The notes below the pieces were generated by a model, which had not been told where the DNA came from, did not search any database, and saw only the letters and a program-made list of their open reading frames with translations. A program made the position numbers and the translations under genes. Positions 8,067 through 16,986 of a DNA stretch of 64,000 nt are shown one piece after another. Source of the stretch: Bacillota bacterium (GTDB lineage: Bacteria; Bacillota; Clostridia; Christensenellales; Aristaeellaceae); the NCBI GenBank assembly GCA_023413135.1, contig JAEZQK010000105.1, positions 3,878 through 67,877 of the forward strand, given 5' to 3'. The stretch's first letter is position 1; every line of letters starts with the position of its first letter.

Positions 8067-9365
8067 ATGAAAAAACTGGTATCTCTTATCCTTGTAATGG
8101 TTATGGTGCTGTCGCTTTTGCCCCTGGCGCTGGCATCCGGCGAGCCCCTCACCATTAACTTCTGGCACACCGGCGGGTCGGGTGCGTTACAGGAAGCAAT
8201 TCAGTTTGCGGTCAACAAATTCAACACGACTGTCGGTGCGGAAAAGGGCATCAATGTCGTTGAAACGTTCATCGGCAATTATGACGAGCTTACCGCTAAG
8301 ATCCAGCTGTCCATCCAGGCCAATGAGCAGCCGCAGGTAGCCATCCTGGCCAACACCATGGTCGGCTGGTTCATGGAAGATGGCGTTCTGGCGGATATGG
8401 CGCCTTACGCTCAGAAGGACGGCTTTGATGTGAATAACATCATGTCCCCCTTCATGCTTACCATGGGCAATCAAAATGGCGAACTGCATTCCGTTCCCTT
8501 CTTCCGCTCCACTCCCATGCTGTATTACAACAAGGGCATGGCTGACGCGGCCGGCGTGACGCCCCCCAAGACCATCGAAGAGCTGGAAGCCTTCGCCAAG
8601 GCGCTGTACAAGGTCGATGCGGCCGGCGAAGTGCAGGTATGGGGCTTTGAATGCCTGAAAGACTTTGGCTACTACAATGCTGCGAACCTGTGGCAGCTTA
8701 ATTCCAGCATGTTCAACGAAGATGGTTCCGCCTCACCCGCCCTTGAAGACGGAGCGATGCTGAAGGTCCTGTCCGACTGGCGCCGCTGGGTGGATGAGGG
8801 CTGGTGCCGCCCCTTCGACTCTACGGACCAGAGCGCGAAATTGAACGAACTCTTCTTCCAGGGCAAGCTGGCCAGCTTCTGGTCATCCTGCGGCGGCCTG
8901 CGCAACATCATGAAGGGCTGCGCGGATAACGGCATCGAGCTTGGCGTTATGCCTTTCACCACCTATGACGCGGCCAAGCCGGTCTCTGAAATCGGTGGCG
9001 GAAACGTGGGCATCATTGGCGCGAACAACAGTGAAGAGCAGATTGCGGCTTCCTGGGAATTCATCAAGGTGCTCATGTCCGACGAAGTGGTGGCCAATAC
9101 TTCCATGACCACGGGGTACGTGCCGGTCACCAACTCTGTTGCCACCTATCCCGCCCTGACCGAGTACTGGGCCGCAAACCCCATGGCCAAGGTTCCTTAC
9201 GACCAGCTGGGTACCGCCATGCCCCAGGAATATCCCTATGTGCCTTTCCTGCAGGATTTCACCATCGTATGCTGGGATGCGTCCTCCTTGCTGATCCAAG
9301 ACAAGAGCATTACCGCGGAAGAGGCCGTTGAGTATATCAAGACGAATACGGCGGACCTGTTCTGA
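8067..9365 (+). CDS. ABC transporter extracellular solute-binding protein, family 1 (UgpB/MalE-like)
   Basis: A 432-residue secreted binding protein. Residues 1-24 form a signal peptide ending in ALAS; there is no lipobox cysteine, unlike most Gram-positive binding proteins. The mature protein opens with LTINFWHTGGSGALQEAI, typical of family 1 proteins such as UgpB and MalE. It should capture the substrate outside the membrane and deliver it to the two permeases encoded downstream. Because the operon continues with a glycerophosphodiesterase and a glycerol-3-phosphate dehydrogenase, a glycerophosphodiester or glycerol-3-phosphate is the best ligand guess. GGAGGA precedes the ATG by 8 bases. 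A hairpin at 9456-9479 separates it from the ATPase gene. Confidence 0.85.
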   Translation: MKKLVSLILVMVMVLSLLPLALASGEPLTINFWHTGGSGALQEAIQFAVNKFNTTVGAEKGINVVETFIGNYDELTAKIQLSIQANEQPQVAILANTMVGWFMEDGVLADMAPYAQKDGFDVNNIMSPFMLTMGNQNGELHSVPFFRSTPMLYYNKGMADAAGVTPPKTIEELEAFAKALYKVDAAGEVQVWGFECLKDFGYYNAANLWQLNSSMFNEDGSASPALEDGAMLKVLSDWRRWVDEGWCRPFDSTDQSAKLNELFFQGKLASFWSSCGGLRNIMKGCADNGIELGVMPFTTYDAAKPVSEIGGGNVGIIGANNSEEQIAASWEFIKVLMSDEVVANTSMTTGYVPVTNSVATYPALTEYWAANPMAKVPYDQLGTAMPQEYPYVPFLQDFTIVCWDASSLLIQDKSITAEEAVEYIKTNTADLF

Positions 9366-9455
9366 CCTTCCTCATTTAATTGCTTCGAAACAGGCATACC
9401 TTGACGGGGTTGCCGCGCCAAGTGCAAATAATGAATAAAGCTATTCAAGGAGAGG

Positions 9456-9479
9456 GGTTTCGCGCCTGTGGCGCAAACC
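9456..9479 (+). other. Intercistronic hairpin after binding-protein gene
   Basis: GGTTT-C-GCGCC, loop TGT, GGCGC-AAACC: ten base pairs with one bulged C and no T-run. It lies 90 bases after the binding-protein stop, within the 262-base gap before the ATPase gene. Such hairpins commonly stabilise the 5' segment so that the binding protein is made in excess. Confidence 0.6.
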
Positions 9480-9627
9480 TTCGGGATACTGTCTTCTTGC
9501 ATACTTCTACCATTACATGGCTTGCGCGGCAGCCCTATACGGATGCTTAGGAACACCGGCGCAATTGTTGCGGCCGGTTTCCTCCTTTCATACCGTTCCC
9601 GCAATTCTAGTATCGGGGGTAGTCCGC

Positions 9628-10680
9628 ATGGCTGCTATAGAATTCAAAAACGTATCAAAATCATTTGGCAATACAAAGATCATAGAAAATCTGGACCTTA
9701 CGATACAGGACGGCAAATTTACCGTGCTGGTCGGTGCGTCGGGCTGTGGAAAAACCACGCTGCTCCGCATGATCGCAGGCATAGGCCCGGCTACCTCCGG
9801 CCAGGTTTTGATGGATGGCAAGGACATTACCGATCTTGATCCGGGCAAGCGCGATATTGCCATGGTCTTTCAGAATTACGCGATCTACCCTACGATGACC
9901 GTACGGGAGAATATAGAATTCGGCCTGAAAAACAACAAGGTGCCCAAGGAAGAGCGGGACCGCCTGATCCGGGAAGTGGCGGAGACTGTCAACCTGGCGG
10001 AGTACCTGGACAGAAAGCCCGGTACGCTGTCCGGCGGGCAGCGGCAGCGCGTGGCGCTGGCCCGCGCCATGGTGAAAAAGCCCAAGGTGTTCCTGATGGA
10101 TGAACCGCTGTCCAACCTGGACGCCAAGCTTCGTGTGCAGATGCGTGTGGAATTGATCGAGCTTCATGAAAAACTGAAAACCACCTTCGTCTATGTGACC
10201 CATGACCAGGTGGAGGCGATGTCCATGGCGGATGTGATTGTGCTGATGGACAAGGGCAGGATCCAGCAGGTGGCTTCGCCGGAAGAAATCTACAACGATC
10301 CCAACAGCGTTTTCATCGCCCAGTTCATCGGCTCACCCGCAATGAACATCATGGATATCAAGGGAGAGGGCAAGCTGGGCTTCCGGCCCGAGAAGGCCGT
10401 CATGTCCAAAGCAGCCATGGAACATGCATTCAAAAAGCGCGGCAGGATCGTAACGCGTGAGATGCTTGGATCGGAAACCATTTACAAGGTTCTCATGGGT
10501 GACTATTCGGCAATGATCAAAAGCCTCAGCGATGAATTTGCGGTGGGGGACGAGGTGATCGTTCACGTCGAGGCCCAGCACCTGTACTTTTTCGGCGGAG
10601 ATGGGCAGCGTATCCGCGGCACGGACGAGCGGGCCTTTAGGAAAGCACAGGCAATGGCGGAGGAATTGAGCGATGTCTAA
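9628..10680 (+). CDS. ABC transporter ATP-binding protein (UgpC/MsmX type)
   Basis: A 350-residue ATPase of the carbohydrate importer class. It has Walker A GASGCGKTT at about residue 37, the Q-loop VFQNYAIYP, signature LSGGQRQRVALARA near residue 135, Walker B VFLMDEP and the H-loop VTHDQ. The C-terminal third is the OB-fold/TOBE regulatory domain typical of UgpC and MalK. It energises the permease pair encoded next. The ATG at 9628 is chosen because the family alignment starts at MAAIEFKNVSKSF and CGGGGGTAG precedes it; the open frame extends further upstream. It overlaps the following permease gene by 8 bases, which implies translational coupling. The call is very secure. Confidence 0.92.
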   Translation: MAAIEFKNVSKSFGNTKIIENLDLTIQDGKFTVLVGASGCGKTTLLRMIAGIGPATSGQVLMDGKDITDLDPGKRDIAMVFQNYAIYPTMTVRENIEFGLKNNKVPKEERDRLIREVAETVNLAEYLDRKPGTLSGGQRQRVALARAMVKKPKVFLMDEPLSNLDAKLRVQMRVELIELHEKLKTTFVYVTHDQVEAMSMADVIVLMDKGRIQQVASPEEIYNDPNSVFIAQFIGSPAMNIMDIKGEGKLGFRPEKAVMSKAAMEHAFKKRGRIVTREMLGSETIYKVLMGDYSAMIKSLSDEFAVGDEVIVHVEAQHLYFFGGDGQRIRGTDERAFRKAQAMAEELSDV

Positions 10681-11596
10681 ACAAAAAAATGCCGTTTTAT
10701 TTAAGCGGTGCCGAGGGGTTTGGCGCGGATACCTTGGATCCTACGCAATGATTGCGCCGGCGTTGTTCTTTCTGCTGGTTTTTGTCATTTACCCTATGTT
10801 TCATATCGTCGACCTAAGCCTGTACAAAGGGAACGCCACCAACCCCTACAAGCAGTTTGTGGGCCTTAACAACTATCAGAATATTTTTTTCGTGAAAAAG
10901 GACTTTCTTGAGGCGCTGAAAAACACCGCGGTATATACAGTTTTTATCGTCGTTATCCTCATTTTCATGGCCCTGCTTTTTGCGGTATGGATGTTTGAAG
11001 ACCGCAAGATCAACAAGATCGCCCAGACCGCGTTCTTTACGCCGCATCTGGTAGCTTCGGTTTCTTGCGCATTCATATGGAGCTGGCTGTTCAACTCTGA
11101 CCCTTACGGCCTGTTCAATACGGTCCTGAAGGTCTTTGGCGTCGCGCCCGTCAACTGGCTGGGCGATACAAGGACTGCCATGGCTTGCATTATCGTAATG
11201 AACACATGGAAGGGCATCGGCTATTACGCGCTCATCATCCTCGCGGCGCTCAAGGCGATCCCGCCGGAGATATACGAGGCCGCGCGTCTGGACAATGCCT
11301 CCCGCTCAAAAACCTTCTTTAAGATCACGCTGCCCATGCTGTCGCCCCAGCTTTTCTTTCTGCTGATCACAATCACCATCGGATCCTTCAAGGTGTTCGA
11401 TTCCGTGCGGTTGATGACGGGCGGGGGACCGGGCACCTCCACGCAGGTGATATCATTGTACATTTACAATTACGCGTTCCAGCGCAACAATTCGCTGGGT
11501 ATCGGTTCCGCGGCGGGCGTCGTGCTGATGGGCATTTTGATCCTGATTACGATGCTCGACTTCAAGGGACTGGAAAAGCGCGTCCATTATCAGTGA
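10673..11596 (+). CDS. ABC transporter permease (UgpA/MalF-like)
   Basis: A 307-residue inner-membrane permease with about six transmembrane helices; the first is at about residues 25-47. The cytoplasmic coupling loop (EAA motif) is YEAARLDNASRSKTFFKITL, at about residues 198-217, where Asn replaces the usual Gly. It forms the translocation channel with the partner encoded at 11615 and docks on the ATPase. It overlaps the ATPase gene by 8 bases and ends 18 bases before the next permease. Substrate choice rests on the binding protein. Position and sequence both match the MalF/UgpA branch. Confidence 0.9.
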   Translation: MSKQKNAVLFKRCRGVWRGYLGSYAMIAPALFFLLVFVIYPMFHIVDLSLYKGNATNPYKQFVGLNNYQNIFFVKKDFLEALKNTAVYTVFIVVILIFMALLFAVWMFEDRKINKIAQTAFFTPHLVASVSCAFIWSWLFNSDPYGLFNTVLKVFGVAPVNWLGDTRTAMACIIVMNTWKGIGYYALIILAALKAIPPEIYEAARLDNASRSKTFFKITLPMLSPQLFFLLITITIGSFKVFDSVRLMTGGGPGTSTQVISLYIYNYAFQRNNSLGIGSAAGVVLMGILILITMLDFKGLEKRVHYQ

Positions 11597-11614
11597 GCGG
11601 AGGCGGCGAAGGAT

Positions 11615-12484
11615 ATGCTGAATAAACAAGTAGTAGAGGAAAGGCAGTTCAAACGCAGGTTTCTCCTTTATCTGCCGAAGCTGCCGGGGGATATCATCAA
11701 AATCGCTATTCTTTTGATGTTTGCTTTTCCGTTTTACTGGATGCTGATCACGGCGTTCAAGACCTACAATGAATCCATCATTACCCCGCCTACCATATGG
11801 CCCAGGAATTTTACGTTTGAAAGCTTTCAAACGATAAGTGGGCTTGGCATTGGCCTATGGCGGTACGCGATGAATTCCGTGGTCATCACCGCTTCGATCG
11901 TTACCTTGCAGATTGTGGTGATGGTGCCGGCGGCTTACGCGTTTGCCAAGCGCAAATTCCCGCTCTCGGGCTTTCTGTTTGGCATTGTGCTGATCGCGTT
12001 CATGATCCCGGAACAGATCACCTATATTTCTGTTTTTTTGATGATGTCAAAGCTGACTTTGATCAACACCCTTTGGCCACAGATCATACCCTTTGGCGCA
12101 AACGCCTTCGGCATATTCATGCTGCGGCAGGGCTTCAAGCAAGTCCCTGATGAGATTGTAGAATGCGCCAGGCTGGATAACGCCACCGAGCTGCAAATCA
12201 TGACGCGGATCATGCTGCCCATGAGCAAGTCCTCCATGATCACCATTGCCATGTTCTCCTTCATTGCCCACTGGAACGCTTATTTCTGGCCGTTGGTGAT
12301 GACCATGAGCGACGCGGTGCGCCCCCTTACCATGGCGGTGGAAAGGCTCAAGGATGCGGAGCAGGGCCTTTTGTGGAACAACATCATGGCATCCAACACC
12401 ATCCTGGTGGTACCGGTGATCATCGTATTCCTGTTCGCCAGCCAGAAGATCATCGCCGCGTTTGCCTACAAAGGCGTGAAATAA
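11615..12484 (+). CDS. ABC transporter permease (UgpE/MalG-like)
   Basis: A 289-residue permease with about six transmembrane helices. A 25-residue basic N-terminus precedes the first helix (IKIAILLMFAFPFYWMLITA). The coupling loop reads EIVECARLDNATELQIMTRI, a slightly divergent EAA motif with Cys in place of one Ala, at about residue 180. It pairs with the UgpA-like protein to form the channel. Translation starts at the ATG 18 bases after the previous stop, with GGAGGCGGAAGG upstream. The glycerophosphodiesterase gene follows after 23 bases in the same operon. Confidence 0.9.
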   Translation: MLNKQVVEERQFKRRFLLYLPKLPGDIIKIAILLMFAFPFYWMLITAFKTYNESIITPPTIWPRNFTFESFQTISGLGIGLWRYAMNSVVITASIVTLQIVVMVPAAYAFAKRKFPLSGFLFGIVLIAFMIPEQITYISVFLMMSKLTLINTLWPQIIPFGANAFGIFMLRQGFKQVPDEIVECARLDNATELQIMTRIMLPMSKSSMITIAMFSFIAHWNAYFWPLVMTMSDAVRPLTMAVERLKDAEQGLLWNNIMASNTILVVPVIIVFLFASQKIIAAFAYKGVK

Positions 12485-12507
12485 ACTTTAGTATAGAAGG
12501 GTTATTT

Positions 12508-13296
12508 ATGGATCAGCAAAAAACGGTTCTGCTCTCTGCCCACCGGGGAAACTCTATCTGCTGCCCGGAAAATACGTTGACCTCTTTTGAATCGGCTCTA
12601 AAGCTGCCGGTGGATATGCTGGAATTCGACCTGCATATGACCCGCGACGGCGAAATAATTATGATGCACGACCACAAGGTCGACCGTACCACCAACGGAA
12701 CGGGATTGATACGTTCTTTTTCCCTGGCGGAGATCAAAAAGCTGGATGCCGGCGCATGGAAAGGCGCGCAGTTTGCGGGAACCCGCGTACCCACCTTCGG
12801 GGAATTTTTGGAAATACTCAAGGACCGCCCGGATATCGGCTTATGCGTGGAGTTGAAGGACTACCCCAAGGACGATCAAGAGTGGGCCTGGGAGTCGGCA
12901 GACAAGAGCCTTGCCTTGATTGAGCGGTACGGGGTGGCCGAGCGCTGCGTCATCAATTCGTGGAGCGCGGAGCTTTTGGAATATGTTGATGAAAAGTACG
13001 GCCACAGGTATAAGCTCCACGGCTACTATCCCCTGGATCTGATGGGCACGGTTAGGCGGCGCGACCCGTACGGCTACCTGTACTGCATTTGCCTGTTTGG
13101 CCCCAAGGAAGCGCCCGTAGTAGAAAAGAATGCGTTTGATTACGCCGTATCCCGCAACGTTCAGCCGTGGGTGTATTATCCCGATGACTCGCAAAGCTCT
13201 TATGACCGAGCCATTGCAAACGGCGCGGTGCTGATCACCGCTAATGACCCGGAAAAGGCTTTGGCTTACCTCCGCTTAAAAGGACTTCACCGCTGA
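12508..13296 (+). CDS. Glycerophosphodiester phosphodiesterase (UgpQ/GlpQ family)
   Basis: A 262-residue cytoplasmic enzyme with the GDPD TIM-barrel motifs in order. SAHRGNSICCPENTLTSF, near residue 11, carries the catalytic His and the PENT metal-binding Glu. EFDLHMTRDGEIIMMHDHKV, near residues 36-55, carries the E-x-D metal ligands and the second catalytic His. It should hydrolyse glycerophosphodiesters to glycerol-3-phosphate and an alcohol. No signal peptide is present, so it acts on material imported by the upstream Ugp-like transporter, as UgpQ does in enteric bacteria. The ATG at 12508 has AGAAGG upstream. The next gene, which would oxidise the glycerol-3-phosphate product, starts 22 bases after the stop. 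Confidence 0.9.
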   Translation: MDQQKTVLLSAHRGNSICCPENTLTSFESALKLPVDMLEFDLHMTRDGEIIMMHDHKVDRTTNGTGLIRSFSLAEIKKLDAGAWKGAQFAGTRVPTFGEFLEILKDRPDIGLCVELKDYPKDDQEWAWESADKSLALIERYGVAERCVINSWSAELLEYVDEKYGHRYKLHGYYPLDLMGTVRRRDPYGYLYCICLFGPKEAPVVEKNAFDYAVSRNVQPWVYYPDDSQSSYDRAIANGAVLITANDPEKALAYLRLKGLHR

Positions 13297-13318
13297 CGCG
13301 GCAGGAGGAAAAAAAGAA

Positions 13319-14371
13319 ATGAGTATTATTGCGATCGTCGGGGCCGGCATGATGGGTTCGGCCATGAGCTATCCGGCCTCCAGTAACGGGAACGAGATAA
13401 GACTGGTTGGCACGCCTCTGGACCGGGAAATCATCGACCATTTAAGAAATACGGGCTTTCATCTGACGCTAAAGCGTAAATTGCCGGATGGGATACGGTA
13501 TTATCAAATCGAGCAGCTTAAAGAGGCACTGTCAGGGGCCGACCTTTTGATCGGCGGCGTTAGCAGCTTTGGTATCGATTGGTTTATGGATACTGTTCTG
13601 CCTGTTATACCCGAAACGCTGCCCGTGCTGTCCATTACCAAGGGGCTCATGGATACGGAGGATGGGGGACTGATTGCCTTCCCGCACCTGTACGCCCAGC
13701 GCAGCAAAAAGAACATTTCCTTCAACGCTGTGGGCGGCCCGTGCACCAGCTATGAGCTTGCCGACCACGACCCAACCCAGGTCTGCTTTTGCGGGCCGGA
13801 TATAAAGCTGCTTCGGAAAATCAAGGCCATGCTGAATACCGATTACTACCATATCAGCCTGTCCAACGACGTGGTCGGTGTGGAATGCGCGGTGGCGCTC
13901 AAGAATGCCTATGCCCTGGGCGTTACGCTGGCGATCGGTCTGTCCGAACGGATGGAGGGTGTCGGGGGAACGCAGCACTACAACTCCCAGGCGGCACTTT
14001 TCGGGCAGAGCGTGCGGGAGATGCGCAGGCTGATAAGCCATGTGGGCGGCCGCGACGACAATATTGTGTACGGCGCCGGCGACCTGTACGTGACCGTGTT
14101 CGGCGGCCGTACCCGCCTGATCGGCACGCTGCTGGGCCGCGGGTATACCATGGAACAGGCCATGGCAGAGCTTCATGGCGTTACGCTGGAATCCCTTGTC
14201 ATCGCCACCCGCGCCGCCAGGGCGGTGCGCAGGCTGATAGAGCGGGGCGTGCTTCAGAAAGAAGATTTTCCGCTTTTGAACCATATCGACAGGATCATCA
14301 ATTTCCATGAGCCGGTCGATATTCCCTGGAGTGCTTTTGAGATAGAATCCTGCCATAAGGCCGGTCTGTAA
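13319..14371 (+). CDS. NAD(P)-dependent glycerol-3-phosphate dehydrogenase, GpsA-like
   Basis: A 350-residue Rossmann-fold enzyme. The dinucleotide-binding motif GAGMMGSAM is at the N-terminus. The substrate domain shows the catalytic-lysine region VALKNAYALGVTLAIGLSER near residue 194 and GAGDLYVTVFGGRTRLIGTL near residue 257, which aligns with the GLGDL segment of GpsA. It interconverts glycerol-3-phosphate and dihydroxyacetone phosphate. In this operon it would feed glycerol-3-phosphate from the diesterase into glycolysis. It is more divergent than housekeeping GpsA proteins, so a related polyol-phosphate substrate cannot be excluded. GGAGGAAAAAAAG precedes the ATG. A strong terminator 55 bases after the stop ends the operon. 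Confidence 0.8.
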   Translation: MSIIAIVGAGMMGSAMSYPASSNGNEIRLVGTPLDREIIDHLRNTGFHLTLKRKLPDGIRYYQIEQLKEALSGADLLIGGVSSFGIDWFMDTVLPVIPETLPVLSITKGLMDTEDGGLIAFPHLYAQRSKKNISFNAVGGPCTSYELADHDPTQVCFCGPDIKLLRKIKAMLNTDYYHISLSNDVVGVECAVALKNAYALGVTLAIGLSERMEGVGGTQHYNSQAALFGQSVREMRRLISHVGGRDDNIVYGAGDLYVTVFGGRTRLIGTLLGRGYTMEQAMAELHGVTLESLVIATRAARAVRRLIERGVLQKEDFPLLNHIDRIINFHEPVDIPWSAFEIESCHKAGL

Positions 14372-14426
14372 ACGTAACAACGCCGAATGGGAGAAGCGTC
14401 TGCCGCGGCGGCGGTGAAGAAAAAGC

Positions 14427-14466
14427 GCGAAGGCATCTTAGCTATGGATGCCTTCGCTTTTATTTT
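14427..14466 (+). terminator. Rho-independent terminator of the Ugp-like operon
   Basis: GCGAAGGCATC (14427-14437) pairs perfectly with GATGCCTTCGC (14447-14457) around a 9-base loop and is followed by TTTTATTTT. This is a canonical intrinsic terminator. Confidence 0.95.
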
Positions 14467-14507
14467 GCACAATGTTAAACATATATAACTTTTCACTCAC
14501 TGATTGG

Positions 14508-14537
14508 TTGACTTTCATTATCCTCCGCTTATATAAT
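14508..14537 (+). promoter_or_regulatory. Sigma-A promoter of the AraC-type sensor gene
   Basis: TTGACT (14508-14513) and TATAAT (14532-14537) with an 18-base spacer, 48 bases before the start codon. Confidence 0.65.
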
Positions 14538-14584
14538 GCAAATAAGGGTGGAATGCACCAGGATGAAGCATTGGAGATGAACAC

Positions 14585-16723
14585 ATGCGCAAGTTGACGG
14601 TGCGTTTTCGTCTGTTTTTTACATTCATCGCTATTTTTCTGCTGCCGCTTATGCTGCTTGGGGCCATCGGTATTTGGTGGGCTTCAGACACGGTCATGGA
14701 GAATGCCGTATCCTCCTATCATACGGCGCTTCAAAATGTGGCACAGCGTTTGGATGAGGATATCAACAGTTTGGATAAAGTGGTTACGCTTTTCAATTCC
14801 GATCCCATGATCACGCGTTTGACGTATATGCAAGGGGCTACGGTCGACTACAGCCGTATCAGTGCTGCCGATCTGCAAAGTTACAAAAACGAATTGCTCT
14901 TTCATTGCGGCAACAGTCGTCTTTATAGCGGGGTTGCCATTTGCTTTCCGACGAAAAACGTGGTGGTATCCACCCTGGGCTTGTGGAATCTGGACTGGTT
15001 CTTAGAGGATGAATTTGCCGTTGATGGTGTTACAATAAGCGATTGGCAGGAGCTTTTGACGCAGAATGCGATGCTGCCTAACCGAACGGTGCATAGCTTT
15101 GGCTATCAGAAGCGGGGCTTGATCTGCATGCGCGTGGGAACGACCAGCATGTCGGGCAAAGTATTGATGAGCGTGATCTTTTGGATCGATAACGAAACCT
15201 TGGATTCCTATCTGGATGACCTGGCGCTTTTCCCCGGCACGGTGGTGGGCCTTCAGGACGGACGCGGTGAATGGGTGCATACATACGCAAAGGATATTCC
15301 GGAGAATGCGCAGCTTCAGATGCTGTCCAATGTTTCCGGGCAGGAGACGTATACCTCCGGAGAGGGAAAACACTATACGCATATGGCTTATACCTCCCAG
15401 GGGCTCAAATGGCGCTACAGCGTTCTGCTGCCCCAGGATGATATTTCTGCAGGGGCAAAGAGCATCCGTAATATGATTTGCTTGATTCTGGTCCTGATGA
15501 GCGTGGTGGGCTGCACGCTTGCATGGGAACTGACCTTGCTGAATTATCGTCCTTTGGACCGCATATTCCATCTGCTGTCATCCCATTTCAAAACGGAGGC
15601 CAATCCCACAAACCTTGAGATGCAGAGGATCGAGTTGCAGCTATCCCAGATGATGGAGGAGCAGGCGCTTTTGAGGGAGCGCATCGACGCCAGCCGCCCC
15701 ATGCTGCAATATGCGGTTCTGTCCCATCTGGTGGAGGGGGATTCCAGCGTGGCGGGCGGAAACATGCTGACCATGCTGAACTTGCCCATGACCTATTCCC
15801 ATTTCAGCATCGTCCTATTATCTGGCTGGCAGGGAGATAAGCTGCCCGCAGCGGCTTATCTTCACGCCTATCCGTTCAAAAAGCAGGAGCGGCAGGTCGT
15901 GCTTTTGAACTATATGCAGCAGGAAGACGTTGAGGAATGGGCGCTGTCCATTCTGGAATGTGCCGACGCCGTCTATTTATCAGCGGTCCATGATGAGATC
16001 TCCGGCCTTCCCAAGGCTTATGAAGAAGCTTTGAGCCTCATGAAAGACCAGGTGCAGGAAAAGGATGTCCGCCTGTATTGGTATGAGCCTGCCCATCAGG
16101 GAGGCGGTGCGGTCTATTATCCCCGGGAAACGGAAAGGGAATTGATGGATGCGCTGGTTTCCGGCAACGCAGATAAAGCTTTGTCCATATGGGAGACGCT
16201 GCTGCTAAGAAACAAGGACAGCCGGGCTCTTGGCAAGCTTATTGTGGCCATGGAGCTTACCTTGTACAAAACCGACGAAACGGCAGATGGCCTTTCCTCG
16301 CGGCTGCAGGCGTGCGCGCTGCCTGTCCAGCAGACTTTGCAGGAACAGTTGATCTACATGCGAAGGCTATTGACAGAGGCGGCTGGCTACCACCGGGAGC
16401 GGATGGAAAGCCAGCAGGCAGCCTTTATGAGCAGGCTTCTGGATTACATCGAACAGCATATCAGCGATGAGCAGCTCAGTCTGTCCTCCGCTGCTATGGA
16501 GATGAATGTCACCGCCACATACTTGAGCCGTTACTTTAAGGAGCATATGCATATCGGCTATCTCGACTACGTCAGCCGAAAGCGCATCGAGATGGCCAAG
16601 AAGCTTATGCAAGAAGAAAAAAGCACCGTCAAGGACGTGGCAGCCCGGGTAGGGTTTGGCAATGACGCCACTTTCCGCCGCGTATTCAAAAAGTATGAAG
16701 GAACTACGCCCGGCCGTATGTAA
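14585..16723 (+). CDS. Membrane-anchored AraC-family sensor and transcriptional regulator
   Basis: A 712-residue protein combining sensing and DNA binding in one chain. Residues 8-32 are a first transmembrane helix and about 33-295 an extracellular Cache-like sensor region. A second transmembrane helix follows at about 298-322 (ICLILVLMSVVGCTLAWELTL), then a cytoplasmic linker. The last 100 residues are a two-HTH AraC domain, with LSLSSAAMEMNVTATYLSRY and VKDVAARVGFGNDATFRRVF as the two recognition regions. Proteins of this build are common in Paenibacillus and Clostridia beside LplABC-type sugar importers, whose genes they switch on when a sugar is sensed outside the cell. The importer genes follow directly. 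A long hairpin lies just after its stop. Confidence 0.88.
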   Translation: MRKLTVRFRLFFTFIAIFLLPLMLLGAIGIWWASDTVMENAVSSYHTALQNVAQRLDEDINSLDKVVTLFNSDPMITRLTYMQGATVDYSRISAADLQSYKNELLFHCGNSRLYSGVAICFPTKNVVVSTLGLWNLDWFLEDEFAVDGVTISDWQELLTQNAMLPNRTVHSFGYQKRGLICMRVGTTSMSGKVLMSVIFWIDNETLDSYLDDLALFPGTVVGLQDGRGEWVHTYAKDIPENAQLQMLSNVSGQETYTSGEGKHYTHMAYTSQGLKWRYSVLLPQDDISAGAKSIRNMICLILVLMSVVGCTLAWELTLLNYRPLDRIFHLLSSHFKTEANPTNLEMQRIELQLSQMMEEQALLRERIDASRPMLQYAVLSHLVEGDSSVAGGNMLTMLNLPMTYSHFSIVLLSGWQGDKLPAAAYLHAYPFKKQERQVVLLNYMQQEDVEEWALSILECADAVYLSAVHDEISGLPKAYEEALSLMKDQVQEKDVRLYWYEPAHQGGGAVYYPRETERELMDALVSGNADKALSIWETLLLRNKDSRALGKLIVAMELTLYKTDETADGLSSRLQACALPVQQTLQEQLIYMRRLLTEAAGYHRERMESQQAAFMSRLLDYIEQHISDEQLSLSSAAMEMNVTATYLSRYFKEHMHIGYLDYVSRKRIEMAKKLMQEEKSTVKDVAARVGFGNDATFRRVFKKYEGTTPGRM

Positions 16724-16742
16724 AAGTATAAAATGACAATAA

Positions 16743-16793
16743 ATGAACGGGTTGCAAAAAATCAGCACATTGATTTTATGCAATTCCGTTCAT
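16743..16793 (+). other. Long interrupted hairpin in the AraC-SBP gap
   Basis: ATGAACGG (16743-16750) pairs with CCGTTCAT (16786-16793), TTGCA (16752-16756) with TGCAA (16779-16783), and the A/T-rich inner segments pair further. It is 20 bases after the regulator stop. No T-run follows, so it may be an inefficient terminator or a processing site. The rest of the 263-base gap shows no clear promoter. Confidence 0.5.
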
Positions 16794-16986
16794 AATTGTA
16801 TGCCCTGCAAAACAACGCCGTTTACAAACACATGCGGCCATGGCATGATGATGCTACAAAAGCACAGCGCGGCGCGCAGCCCTGTGCGGATGTGCGATTG
16901 GCATTGCCGACGGGCGAGCGCCTGCGCACAAAGCGAAAAGGGAGCATTGCAATAAACGGGTTATTGATGAAAGGAGAATCCTTCCT

